A stretch of 64,000 nt of DNA, taken from Luteimonas saliphila. Its GTDB lineage: Bacteria > Pseudomonadota > Gammaproteobacteria > Xanthomonadales > Xanthomonadaceae. This document shows positions 10,224 through 22,088 of this stretch, one piece after another; within the stretch, counting starts at the first letter, position 1, and each line of letters begins with the position of its first letter. The translations under genes and the position numbers were made by a program. The DNA lies in the NCBI RefSeq assembly GCF_016774335.1, contig NZ_JAETWA010000031.1, positions 62,001 through 126,000 of the forward strand, in the 5' to 3' direction. Below the pieces are notes generated by a model. It ran no database searches, was not told the origin of the DNA, and was given only the letters and a program-made list of their open reading frames with translations.

Positions 10224-11128
10224 ATGGACCACCTCCTGCCATCGCTGTTGATCCTGGCGTTGCTCGACAGCCTGAATCCGTCGGCCCTCGTGGTGGCGCT
10301 GTGGCTGCTGGCGCAGCCGCATGCCAGGCCGCGCCTGCTGGCCTACGTTGCCGGGATCGTGGTGGCCTACCTCGGCCTGGGTATCGCGATCATGCTGGGC
10401 GCCACCGCAGCGCACGACACCCTGGCCGTGGTGCTCGACCATCCGCTGGCGATGGCCGCGCAGGCGCTGCTGGGCGCTGGACTGCTGGCCTATGCGATCT
10501 TCGCGCCGTCCGACGCGCACCAGGCGCGCGAACCGCCGCTGCCGGGTAGTGGAGGACTGGCCGCCTTCGTGCTCCTCGGGATGACGGTGACGCTGCTGGA
10601 ACTGGCGACCGCGCTGCCCTACTTCGCGGCGCTCGCGCTGATGGTCGAGGCGAGACTGTCGCCCGCGCAGTGGCTGCCACTGCTCGCGGGTTACAACCTG
10701 GTGTTCGTGGCGCCACCCCTGGCCTTGCTCGCGCTGCACGTGCTGCTGGGCCAGCGCACGGACGCGCGCTTCGTCCGCTGGCGCGAGCGCCTGCGCCGCG
10801 GCGCGCGAGAGGCGACGCTGTGGATCTTCGGCATCGTCGGCGTTGCGTTGCTGAGCGACGCGCTCTCGCGCTGGTTCACCGGCGAGCGCGATCGCGGCGA
10901 CCCGGTGTCGGTGCACGCGCTGGTCCCGCCCGTGCACGGGCCCGGGTTCGACATCGCCGTCGTCCGCATCGCGGACCCGGACCGACCCGCGTTCGCCAAA
11001 GCGCCGACGGCGAGGCGTTCACCACCCTGCTCGGCGAAGCGGACGCAGGCATACCGACCACGGTGGTCGCCGGCGGGTTCGTCGGCGCCGTGGCGGGTCC
11101 GTATGTGCAAGGGGCGGCGAAGCCCTAG
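10224..11128 (+). CDS. GAP-family (LysE-like) membrane protein with a frameshift near its C-terminus
   Basis: Six hydrophobic segments follow the ATG at 10224. The signature LLDSLNPSALVVALWLL opens the protein and a second half-repeat TVTLLELATALPYFAALALM follows, as in GAP (sulfolipid-addressing)/LysE-like transporters. After about residue 240 the frame ends in Arg/Pro-rich shadow sequence running to 11453 across the opposite-strand gene. A single missing base near 10998-11001 would restore a normal-looking tail (SADGEAFTTLLGEADAG, then IPTTVVAGGFVGAVAG) ending in TAG at 11128, the end given here. This is either a true frameshift or a sequence error. Transported substrate unknown. Confidence 0.7.
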
Positions 11129-11253
11129 CCGTCGCCCGCTACCGCGAGCACGCTGTCGGCGAGGACGACCACGTTCGCCGGGTGGACTGGTCGACACCAC
11201 CGGCCGGAACCCGGCGCCCCGATGGTGGCGTCGCCGGCGGATCCGCCGCGGTC

Positions 11254-12015
11254 CTAGCCGTAGCGGACGCGGTGACGATCCAGGGCACGCGAAACGCGCT
11301 CCAGCGCCGCTTCCACTTCATCGGCGAAGCCGCCCTCCGGGAATCGTCGCAGCGCGGAGTGCGCAGCGCACACGATGCGTGTGTCCGCCCAGCGCGAGGC
11401 CAGCGTGCGCGCCCACGCGGCATACGCATCGGCGGCCCCGGCCTCCGGCTTGAGCGCGCGCGCCAGCAATGGATGCATGCGCAGCGAAGACTGCGGCAGC
11501 AGACCGCGCAGGAGGCCCGGTGCCGCCAGTACGTTCAGCGTGTCGTCGACATGCACGATGCCGTCGCGTCGATGCCGCACCAGTACCGAAGCGACGTGCA
11601 CGCGTTCGTCCGCGCACACGAAGGCCACGCCGCCGGGTACCGAGAGATCGAACAGTTCGGCAAGCGGGTGATCCTCACCCCACGCCTCCACCGGGGTGGC
11701 CGACCATGGCAGCGACGGCGCGAGCCGGCGATGGCGCGCGGTGCCATGGAGCGTGGCCCCGGGAAACAAGCGCTGCATCGCCTCCACATGCAGGGTGTGG
11801 AACGGATGCACGTGGACCACGGCCGCCACGCGTTCGCCGTTGCCGGTCAACGCCAGCAGCGCATCGCGCTGCGCATCGTCGAGCGGGCACCCGTCGATGA
11901 CCACGAAGCGACCATCGTCGCGTCGCACCAGCGACATCTGGGTGCCGATGTCGAGCACGCCGGCGACCCGGTGCACGCCGCGGATGTTCCAGAAGGTGTC
12001 GGACAGCTGCTTCAT
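11254..12015 (-). CDS. Metallo-beta-lactamase-fold-like protein
   Basis: A 253-residue cytosolic protein whose course resembles the MBL fold: an N-terminal beta-rich segment (SLVRRDDGRFVVIDGCPLDD), a histidine cluster HVHPFHTLHVE near residue 69, and a late VHVDDTLN segment where the bridging aspartate would sit. The classical HxHxDH is not complete, so metal binding and activity are inferred only. It converges on the preceding membrane-protein gene, whose out-of-frame extension runs over it. Function not known. Confidence 0.6.
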   Translation of the reverse strand: MKQLSDTFWNIRGVHRVAGVLDIGTQMSLVRRDDGRFVVIDGCPLDDAQRDALLALTGNGERVAAVVHVHPFHTLHVEAMQRLFPGATLHGTARHRRLAPSLPWSATPVEAWGEDHPLAELFDLSVPGGVAFVCADERVHVASVLVRHRRDGIVHVDDTLNVLAAPGLLRGLLPQSSLRMHPLLARALKPEAGAADAYAAWARTLASRWADTRIVCAAHSALRRFPEGGFADEVEAALERVSRALDRHRVRYG

Positions 12016-12240
12016 CGTCGACAGCTTAGGCGGGCGGCGTGAAAATCACGGGAACGCCGGCGCAAGGTCGCGTTCCCGCAGCGCGAGCCGCAGGCCCGAG
12101 CGCAAGGGCACGCCGGTTCGTCCGTGCGCAAGCGGTGTGGCGACTGGGCATGGCGGCGTCATCGTCCGCGCGGCGCGCTGTCGCCCGCCGACAGGGGCGT
12201 CACCACGCGGAAATCCCGAGCCTCCCCGGGGGCTGGCGCG

Positions 12241-12563
12241 CTACTCGGGCACCGGAATCGTCAGCCCGCGCTTGATCACATCGAGCGCCACGTTGGTCGC
12301 GAAACGCGTGACGCCCGGGCAATCGGCCATCAGGCGCGACATCAGCGCGTGATAGGCATCGACATCGGGCGCCGACAGCACGACCACGAAATCGGCGTCG
12401 CCGGTGACGTAATAGATCTGCTGGACGCCGGGTTCGGCCAGCAGCCACTTGCGGACCGCCGCCATCAGGTCCGGCCGTTCGCGTTCGACCGTCAGCGCGG
12501 CGATGAAGAACGTGCAGGGCCCCGTGCGCTTCGGGTCCGAAACCCGCCGCGCGAACGGCCGGA
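12241..12563 (-). pseudogene. Remnant of an Lrp/AsnC regulator: effector domain only
   Basis: Reading from about 12563 the frame gives RVSDPKRTGPCTFFIAALTV, then a full RAM/AsnC C-terminal domain (WLLAEPGVQQIYYVTGDADF, later DVIKRGLTIPVPE). This corresponds to Lrp proteins from just after their DNA-binding domain. No start codon lies upstream in frame except ATG 12465 inside the domain, and the sequence that should encode the helix-turn-helix is replaced by the end of the DUF1456 gene (12578). A 74-residue product from ATG 12465 is possible, and stand-alone RAM proteins exist, but the lost N-terminus makes a truncated gene more likely. Confidence 0.65.
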
Positions 12564-12577
12564 TGCCTGCGGCCGGG

Positions 12578-13054
12578 TCAGGCCTGGGCGCCGCGCAGCC
12601 GCAGCGTCAGCCCTTTCAGGAAATTGCGCAGCAACTGGTCGCCACAGGGGCGGAAGTTGCGGTGCCCGGCTTGGCGGAACAGCGCCGAGAGCTCGGGCTT
12701 GGTCACCGGGAAGCCCGGGTCGACGAAGATCCGGTGCATGTCGGCGTCGGTCAGTTCGAACGCCACCCGCAACTTCTTCAGCACCACGTTGTTGCTGACG
12801 CGCTTCTCGACCGGCCGGACCGGCCTGCCCTCCTCGCGCCCGCGCAGGTGCACGATCAGCCCGTCGAGCACGTGCGCCAGCACCTCGTCGCTGCAGGGCA
12901 CGTATCCGGGCTCATCCTCCTTCAGCAGCATCGCACGCACTTCATCCCTGCCCAGGACGAATGCGGGGCTTGCCAGCCCGGCAATGTCGATCACCTTCTG
13001 CTCGCTCAGGTCGAGCATGTAGCGGATGCTGCGCAGGACGTCGTTGTTGATCAT
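12578..13054 (-). CDS. DUF1456 (YehS-like) family protein
   Basis: A 158-residue protein built of two similar halves. Each half starts with NNDVLRSIRYMLDL- or NNVVLKKLRVAFEL-like sequence and ends in a short tail (HVLDGLIVHLRG and LRNFLKGLTLRLRG). This internal duplication is the hallmark of DUF1456/YehS. The function of the family is unknown. No signal peptide or membrane segment is seen. The ATG at 13054 gives the usual family length. Confidence 0.88.
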   Translation of the reverse strand: MINNDVLRSIRYMLDLSEQKVIDIAGLASPAFVLGRDEVRAMLLKEDEPGYVPCSDEVLAHVLDGLIVHLRGREEGRPVRPVEKRVSNNVVLKKLRVAFELTDADMHRIFVDPGFPVTKPELSALFRQAGHRNFRPCGDQLLRNFLKGLTLRLRGAQA

Positions 13055-13177
13055 CGATCCAACATGCGGCTGGGGGATGCGATGCAGTCTAGCGGGTGGC
13101 CGGGGTGCGTCGCAGCGGACCCGGTCGCCAGCCTCGTTATCGCCTATGCTGGCTTCCTGCCCGACAGGAGATTCGTC

Positions 13178-14080
13178 ATGCGCATCGCGATGGTCGCTTT
13201 CGCCTTGTCCTTCCTGCTCGCGGCCCCGCCGGGCCAGGCGCAGGTACCGGACGAGCCGCTGTCCTACACCGGCAAGACCGCGCTCGTCACCGGGTCGACC
13301 GACGGACTCGGGCGCGAACTTGCCCTCTCGCTTGCGGCCGACGGCGCCCACGTCATCGTGCACGGCCGCAATGCCGAACGCGGCCAGGCCGTGGTGGACG
13401 AGATCACGCGATCGGGCAAGGGCTCGGCACGGTTCGTCGCCGCCGACTTCTCCTCGCTGCAAGCGGTACGCCAGTTCGCCGACACGATCGCAGGCGAGTA
13501 CGCCAGGCTCGACCTGCTGGTGAACAACGCCGGCATCGCCATCCGTCAGGCCCCGCGCCGCAGCGCCAGCGAAGACGGCCACGAACTGCAGTTCGTCGTC
13601 AACTACCTCGCCGGCTGGATCCTGGCGAACCGGCTGCTGCCCAATCTGGAAGCTGCGGCGCCGTCGCGGGTCATCAACGTCTCCTCGATCAGCGCACACG
13701 CGATCGATTTCGACGACGTCATGCTGGAACGGCCCGACGCCCACCACCGCGGTTACGGACAGAGCAAGCTGTCGCAGGTCATGATGACCATGGAACTCGC
13801 CCCAGCGTTCGCCGCACGCGGCGTCACCATGATCTCCGTGCACCCGGCCACGCTGATGGACACCACCATGGTCAAGGGCATCGGCGTACCCGCCCGCACC
13901 ACCGTCGCCGAAGGACGCGACCACGTGATGGGACTGGTCACCGCGACGGCGCTGCAGCCTGGCGCCTTCTACGTGGACGGCCGACCGGCCGCGCCCTTCG
14001 ACGAGCAGGCAGGCGATTCCGAGGCGCGTGCGCGCCTCGTCGAACTGAGCGCCGAACTGACCGGCGTCCCCGGGCCGTAG
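13178..14080 (+). CDS. Short-chain dehydrogenase/reductase with a signal peptide
   Basis: A 300-residue SDR. Cofactor motif TGSTDGLG (about residue 38), NNAG (about 118), active-site Ser in NVSSIS and the YGQSK catalytic Tyr/Lys pair are all present. An NADP preference is suggested by HGRNAER after the second strand. Before the Rossmann fold there is a clean Sec-type signal, MRIAMVAFALSFLLAAPPGQ ending in AQA-like residues. This is odd because the nicotinamide cofactor is normally cytosolic. Either the segment is not cleaved or the protein is exported. GACAGGAG upstream serves as ribosome-binding site for the ATG at 13178. Confidence 0.85.
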   Translation: MRIAMVAFALSFLLAAPPGQAQVPDEPLSYTGKTALVTGSTDGLGRELALSLAADGAHVIVHGRNAERGQAVVDEITRSGKGSARFVAADFSSLQAVRQFADTIAGEYARLDLLVNNAGIAIRQAPRRSASEDGHELQFVVNYLAGWILANRLLPNLEAAAPSRVINVSSISAHAIDFDDVMLERPDAHHRGYGQSKLSQVMMTMELAPAFAARGVTMISVHPATLMDTTMVKGIGVPARTTVAEGRDHVMGLVTATALQPGAFYVDGRPAAPFDEQAGDSEARARLVELSAELTGVPGP

Positions 14081-14107
14081 GGCGGGCTCACGCCCGCCTT
14101 CCGGGAC

Positions 14108-14569
14108 TCACAACGGCTCGATTTCGACCGTCAGCGCGTACAGCGTCTGCCCGGGCAACAGCGGGCAGATCACCGAATGCGGAACGAACTCGCTGCTGTC
14201 CACGTCGAGCTCGGCGATGCCGATCCAGGGGCTAGCCGGCAGTCCGTTCAATACGCCGGCCCGAGGCGCCAGGCCGGGCCACAGATTGTGGAACAGGCAG
14301 CGGCGCCCCCACTGTTCGTCGAAGTCGAGCTGGGCCACGCTCGCGCCCACCATGGCATGGCCGGGTACCACCGAGGGCAGCGGACAGGTCACCTGCACCC
14401 GTCTCGCGCCGCTGTTGGTCACCGCGCCGTCGGCATAGCTCAACGATGACGCGTAGGCGGGTTGCGTGGGCTGGCAGTGCGAACCTGCCGCCAACACCAG
14501 TTCCTGCGCCGGGACCGGCGACGAGGCCATGGCCAGCGCCACCAGTGCAACTCCGATCCGGATCTTCAT
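14108..14569 (-). CDS. Hypothetical secreted protein
   Basis: A 153-residue protein with a Sec signal (MKIRIGVALVALAMASSPVP, cut after AQA/AQE). The mature part contains four cysteines (SHCQPT, VTCPLP, RRCLFH, VICPLL) that could form two disulfides, and beta-strand-rich sequence ending in YALTVEIEPL. The strong site GGGAGG precedes the ATG at 14569, so this start is preferred over the longer frame. The family was not recognised. It converges on the SDR gene. Confidence 0.65.
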   Translation of the reverse strand: MKIRIGVALVALAMASSPVPAQELVLAAGSHCQPTQPAYASSLSYADGAVTNSGARRVQVTCPLPSVVPGHAMVGASVAQLDFDEQWGRRCLFHNLWPGLAPRAGVLNGLPASPWIGIAELDVDSSEFVPHSVICPLLPGQTLYALTVEIEPL

Positions 14570-14759
14570 GACGTCCTCCCTCGTTGTGAACCCTGCCAAC
14601 CCCCTTTGCGCGCCCCCTACAGCATCACAACGACGCACGGCACCCATCGCGGACACGCGCTACGCGGCCTTGCGGAGAGGCGGGGCGCGACGGATCAGGC
14701 GGTCCCACATTGCCGGGTTGCCGTCGCCGAATCGGTGGTCGCCAGGGAGATGCACCCCC

Positions 14760-15329
14760 ATGGAGACGGATGCAAACTACGCCCCGATGCGCACGCCCCG
14801 CCAGCCACCCGCAGCCCACGCTTCGGCGATCGATCCCGTGCAAGCACGCACAAGCCAGGATCCACGCCTGCTGCGCCGCCTGTTGCGCGCCAAGGACCGC
14901 ATGGACGCCGCCTCCCACGAGGCCTGGCCGGTGCGGCGGCTGGCGCGGGTGAGCGGCGTGTCCGAGGCGCACTTCGCGCGATCGTTCAAGGACGCCTTCG
15001 GCGTGCCGCCGCACCGCTACCTGCTCACGCGGCGGATCGAACGGGCCACGACCCTGCTGCGCGATACCGACCTGCCGATCACCGACATCGCCTTCCAGAC
15101 CGGCTGGCAAAGCCTGGGCACCTTCGGCCGCACCTTCCGCGACATCACCGGCGAGAGTCCGGGCGAACTGCGCGCGCGGCAGCAGGCGGCGGCGCATCCG
15201 CTGGACCGGGTGCCGCCCTGCTACCTCGCCGCCGCCCAGCGCCCCGCCCTCACCACCGCAGTTTCGGAGAAGCGGCGCCGGGAGGCCGGCGATAGCATCC
15301 CCGCGTCCAAACGACCGGAGGTCGCATGA
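14760..15329 (+). CDS. AraC-family transcriptional regulator (short form)
   Basis: A DNA-binding protein of 189 aa. Two helix-turn-helix motifs of AraC type are visible: VRRLARVSGVSEAHFARSFK and ITDIAFQTGWQSLGTFGRTF, then the closing FRDITGESPGELR. The N-terminal part (about 45 residues) is too short for the usual ligand-binding cupin, so it may respond to redox or be constitutive, like SoxS/MarA-type proteins. The stop codon overlaps the start of the VOC gene (ATGA), so it is co-translated with the next two genes and probably controls them. Confidence 0.85.
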   Translation: METDANYAPMRTPRQPPAAHASAIDPVQARTSQDPRLLRRLLRAKDRMDAASHEAWPVRRLARVSGVSEAHFARSFKDAFGVPPHRYLLTRRIERATTLLRDTDLPITDIAFQTGWQSLGTFGRTFRDITGESPGELRARQQAAAHPLDRVPPCYLAAAQRPALTTAVSEKRRREAGDSIPASKRPEVA

Positions 15330-15736
15330 GCAAGGGCATCGGGGTGGTCGGGCTGTACGTCCGCGACCAGGAGGAGGCGCTGCGGTTCTATGTCGACAAG
15401 CTCGGGTTCCGCGTCCACACCGACGCGCGCAACGGCGACTATCGCTGGCTGACGGTGCAGCATCCGGAACAGCCGTCGTTCCAGCTCGGCCTGTTCCTGC
15501 CGGGGCCGCCGGTGCACGACGTGGCGACCGCACAGGCGTTGCAGGAAATCGTCGCCAAGGGCGCCATGCCGCCGCTGGTCCTGCACGTCGACGACTGTCG
15601 CGGCGACTACGCGCGGCTGCACGCGCTCGGGGTCGAGTTCACGCAGGAGCCGGTGGACCGCTACGGCAACGTGGACGCCACCTTCCGCGATCCGTCCGGC
15701 AACGGCTGGAAGATGATCCAGGCGGCATCGCGATGA
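15326..15736 (+). CDS. VOC-family (glyoxalase/bleomycin-resistance-type) protein
   Basis: A 136-residue VOC-fold protein with the two beta-alpha-beta-beta-beta halves GLYVRDQEEALRFYVDKLGF and PPLVLHVDDCRGDYARL. It ends with the typical FRDPSGNGWKMIQ. Likely metal ligands are the His in LVLHVDD and a late Glu/Asp. Members act as dioxygenases, glyoxalases or antibiotic-binding proteins; none can be chosen here. Its ends overlap both neighbours by four bases (ATGA). Confidence 0.87.
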   Translation: MSKGIGVVGLYVRDQEEALRFYVDKLGFRVHTDARNGDYRWLTVQHPEQPSFQLGLFLPGPPVHDVATAQALQEIVAKGAMPPLVLHVDDCRGDYARLHALGVEFTQEPVDRYGNVDATFRDPSGNGWKMIQAASR

Positions 15737-15936
15737 GCGCGTGGATCCGGCAATTCCATCGCTGGCTGGCCATCGCCTTCACCGCGACCGTCGTCGCCAA
15801 CTTCGTCGCCATGGCCTTCGGCGAGCCGCCCGCCTGGGTGGTCTACGCGCCATTGCCGCCGCTGTTGCTGCTGATGGCCAGCGGCCTGTACATGTTCGTG
15901 CTGCCGTATGCCGCCGGGCGGCGCGACAGGCAATGA
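15733..15936 (+). CDS. Small two-span membrane protein
   Basis: A 67-residue protein with two hydrophobic helices (WLAIAFTATVVANFVAMAF and VYAPLPPLLLLMASGLYMFV) and a short polar end. It starts inside the stop of the VOC gene, so it is the third member of the AraC-VOC unit. Function unknown. The overlaps suggest it works with the VOC protein. Confidence 0.75.
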   Translation: MSAWIRQFHRWLAIAFTATVVANFVAMAFGEPPAWVVYAPLPPLLLLMASGLYMFVLPYAAGRRDRQ

Positions 15937-16005
15937 GCGGTGTCGGGCTGTGACGCAATCCCGCACCCCCGGGTGACCGCTTGAACGCGACATCCCACCC
16001 GGCCT

Positions 16006-19323
<3,318 letters not shown>

Positions 19324-19446
19324 GGCACCCGGAGGCTTGCCTCGAGGCGCGACGCAAGCTTCTGCCGCGTCCGGACCACGACCTTGAAGCCACGCACATG
19401 CAGCTGGGCTCCCATGGATCTCCGCGTCCTGCGATCTGCCGCGCTG

Positions 19447-19959
19447 TCAGGGCGTCGGGAGAGGAACGTCGGCCTTCGGCGCGCGCCCGGAACCGATGAT
19501 CGCGACCGCACGCAGTTCGACCACCGCACCCTCCGCCAGCAACGCCGAGGTTCCGACCGCGCTCCACGCGGGATAGTGCGACGGAAAATACTCGTGGTGA
19601 ATCGGTCCGAACTTCGCGAACTCGGCCTGGAAGCTCGCGGCATCGGTCGGTCCGGTGTGGAAGCTGGTCAGCTCCACCACGTCGGCCAGGCTGCTGCCCG
19701 CCAGTTCCAGTTGCCGCTTCAGGGAGTCGAACATCCGCCGCACCTTGTCTTCGTAGCTGCCCGGTCCCGCGGCCGGGATGCCCGAGACGATCACCATGTC
19801 CTTCACCTTGACCACCGGCGTGTAGTGCCAGGCGTGGTAGGCGCGCTCCGCACCGGGCGGCACGAGGTGTTCGCGGGTCGGCACGTCCTCCCCGGCGCGC
19901 GCGGATGCGGCGGAGAACAGCAGCCCGGCCAGCAGGCACGCATTGCGAAGGTTCGTCAT
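19447..19959 (-). CDS. RidA-family protein with signal peptide
   Basis: A 170-residue RidA (YjgF/YER057c/UK114) protein. The export signal MTNLRNACLLAGLLFSAASA is followed by about 145 residues of chorismate-mutase-like fold with MVIVSGIPAAGP and VVELTSFHTG. Where classical RidA imine deaminases have Arg (PARSCVEV), this protein reads PAWSAVGTS, so the catalytic arginine is replaced by Trp and a 2-iminoacid deaminase role is doubtful. The ATG at 19959 has GGGAG at good spacing. A second, cytosolic RidA-like gene lies at 25670-26155. Confidence 0.8.
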   Translation of the reverse strand: MTNLRNACLLAGLLFSAASARAGEDVPTREHLVPPGAERAYHAWHYTPVVKVKDMVIVSGIPAAGPGSYEDKVRRMFDSLKRQLELAGSSLADVVELTSFHTGPTDAASFQAEFAKFGPIHHEYFPSHYPAWSAVGTSALLAEGAVVELRAVAIIGSGRAPKADVPLPTP

Positions 19960-20299
19960 CACGGGCTCCCGGGGGCGAGGCCACCATGCTGTCGAACGCC
20001 CGCCACTACGCGCAACCTGCCGTTGGTCATGAGCGATCTCTCGACCAGGCCAGGAACCGGACGCCCCTCGCCGTGTGCGCGAACGCGCCGAAGGCGAGTC
20101 CCCGTGCGTGCGACAGGCGGGGCGGGCGTCGCCGGGGCCTGTTCACCGGCGGCATGCCCGAACCGGAATGCGTCGGCAGGTCGGGTCCAGCCACGCCCGG
20201 TCGATTCCGATGCGCAGGCGCGTCGCCTGGCATGCCCTGCGTTCCAGCCGCCGCGGGCGGACCCTGTCATGCTGTTCGCGACCGACCGCCTGCCCGACG
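19960..20299. other. Divergent intergenic region, about 340 bases
   Basis: Lies between the secreted RidA and the diguanylate cyclase, so it should carry both promoters. The cyclase frame remains open here (back to 20075), but the encoded residues are Arg/Ser-rich without domain character and were not included. Confidence 0.4.
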
Positions 20300-21160
20300 A
20301 TGAATCCGACCCTGCCCCCGCTTGCCGATGTGCTCGACCTGCTGCCGGATGCCGTATGCGTCGTCGACGAGGACGGCCGCTATCTGTACGTGAGCGCCAG
20401 CTTCGAGCGCATCCTCGGCTACCGGCCCGCGGAGGTGCTGGGGCGGCAGGCGTTCGACTTCGTCCATCCCGACGATCGCCAGGACACCATCCGCCAGGCC
20501 GCGGAAGTCACCGCAGGCGCGATCCAGCGTCACTTCCGCAACCGCTACGTCCACAAGCGCGGCCATCTCGTGGACATGCAGTGGTCGGCCCGCTGGCATC
20601 CGGACCATCGCATCCGCATCGGCGTGGGGCGCGAGGTCACCGAGCTGCGGCGCGCCGAGGAGGAACTGGAGCATCTGGCCAGTCACGACACGCTGACCGG
20701 GCTGCCCAACCGCCACCGCCTGCAGCATGCGCTGACGAGGGCGCTCTCGCATGCGCGCGCAACCGGCGACCGCCTTGCGCTGCTCTATCTCGATCTCGAC
20801 GGCTTCAAGGCAGCCAACGACCTGGGTGGCCACGACGCCGGCGACCGCCTGCTGCAGGACGTCGCCGGCCGGCTGAGGCAGGGCCTGCGGCACGGCGACG
20901 TGGCGGCGCGGGTCGGCGGCGACGAGTTCGTGGTGCTGCTGCCCGGATGCAGGGACGCCAATGCCGCCCGCCGTGTCGCCGACGCCCTGCGCGCCAGGCT
21001 GCGACAGGTCGACCGCGTGGCCGATCGACCGTTCCAGCTCGACGCCAGCGTAGGCGTTGCCTGCTTTCCGGGCGACGGCGATGACGCGGCCTCCCTGCTC
21101 GCCCACGCCGACCGCGCGATGTACGCCGTCAAGCGGGGTACCCTGACGAGCGAGCGCTGA
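20300..21160 (+). CDS. PAS-GGDEF diguanylate cyclase
   Basis: A 286-residue soluble enzyme that would make cyclic di-GMP. A PAS domain covers residues 5-115 (DGRYLYVSASFERILGYRPA; FVHPDDR), then LTGLPNRHRL and the catalytic RVGGDEFVV. An RxxD inhibitory site (RHGD) lies five residues before GGDEF, so product inhibition is expected. The PAS domain probably senses a small ligand, heme or redox state. It is one of two c-di-GMP genes in the window, the other being the EAL gene at 3747-4541. Start ATG 20300. Confidence 0.9.
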   Translation: MNPTLPPLADVLDLLPDAVCVVDEDGRYLYVSASFERILGYRPAEVLGRQAFDFVHPDDRQDTIRQAAEVTAGAIQRHFRNRYVHKRGHLVDMQWSARWHPDHRIRIGVGREVTELRRAEEELEHLASHDTLTGLPNRHRLQHALTRALSHARATGDRLALLYLDLDGFKAANDLGGHDAGDRLLQDVAGRLRQGLRHGDVAARVGGDEFVVLLPGCRDANAARRVADALRARLRQVDRVADRPFQLDASVGVACFPGDGDDAASLLAHADRAMYAVKRGTLTSER

Positions 21161-21290
21161 GCGGATCCTCCGGCAAGGGAACTGGAAACCCGGTCGGCCG
21201 CCCGACCTTCCGCCGCGGACATCCCTGCCTCACGTGGCGGGAACGCTTCCGGCTCCGGTTCCGGTCGCAGGAACCGGGTCCTGCTTCGCG

Positions 21291-21878
21291 TCACCCGCGA
21301 TCGTAGAGCGAGGCCCGCTCCGCCTGAGCCAGCACTGCGGGCGCGCGAATCGGCTGTCCTTCGGCATCGAAGAACAGCGAAGGCCGCTGCCGGCGCAGTC
21401 GTGCACCCAGGATGCCCGCGACGATGCGCAGGCCGTCGACCAGGAAGGCGACCGGCGTTGCCTTCACCTCGCCCTGCGCCGATCCGGTATTGATCAGCGT
21501 GCGGCCGGCAGGCCCGAATGCCGCGTCCACGGCCGCAGGGGGCGCGAGGCTGGCGGCAGGCAGGCCGACGTAGGCGATCCTGCCGTCGCGCGGCGTGTTG
21601 CCGAGCGGGGTCCGGCAGCACGAGGCATACCAGCGCAGCAGCCCCCCGGGGCTCAACGACATGCACGCCACGCGGTCGACGCCGGCGGTGAAGCGCACGG
21701 CCCGCGGGTTGATCGCCACGATGTCGGTGCCGCCGCGCGCATCCATCAGCCCGGGGCGCTCCAGCCAGCGCGCATACGCCCGGCAATCGCGGCAGTAGCA
21801 CGTGGCCCGGGTATACGCCGGCCCCGGCTCCACCGCCCCTTCCACCTGCCCGCATTCGCAGCGCAACGACAATGCCAT
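21291..21878 (-). CDS. GFA-like cysteine-rich protein (DUF6151 type)
   Basis: A 195-residue protein that opens with ALSLRCECGQVEGAV and continues with CYCRDCRAYARWL and ASCCRTPLGN. The cysteine pairs resemble the GFA zinc sites, but the second half is longer and different (YVGLPAASLAPPAAVDAAFG). Function unknown; metal binding is inferred. The start is the ATG at 21878. It is not in an operon: the cyclase lies downstream on the other strand. Confidence 0.75.
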   Translation of the reverse strand: MALSLRCECGQVEGAVEPGPAYTRATCYCRDCRAYARWLERPGLMDARGGTDIVAINPRAVRFTAGVDRVACMSLSPGGLLRWYASCCRTPLGNTPRDGRIAYVGLPAASLAPPAAVDAAFGPAGRTLINTGSAQGEVKATPVAFLVDGLRIVAGILGARLRRQRPSLFFDAEGQPIRAPAVLAQAERASLYDRG

Positions 21879-22048
21879 CGGAGTGACCTCGCTCGATCGG
21901 GGGAAACTGGATAATGGTGGCGCCGATACGGGTGCGTGAAGACGGCGGGTGCGCTGCCATTGCCCAACGTATGTGGCAATCCTGACCCGTCGCCGCGTTG
22001 CAGTCCATCTCCGGTTCGGACCGCCCGGGCCGCGCTCCACCGCCAGGC

Positions 22049-22088
22049 CTCACCCCTCGCCCCTCACCCCTCGCCCCTCACCCCTCGC
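22049..22088. repeat. 14-bp tandem repeat, about 2.9 copies
   Basis: The unit CTCACCCCTCGCCC is repeated almost perfectly at 22049-22062, 22063-22076 and 22077-22088. The last copy covers the stop codon of the LytTR gene, so a change in copy number could move its end by whole units of 14 bases. Confidence 0.8.
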
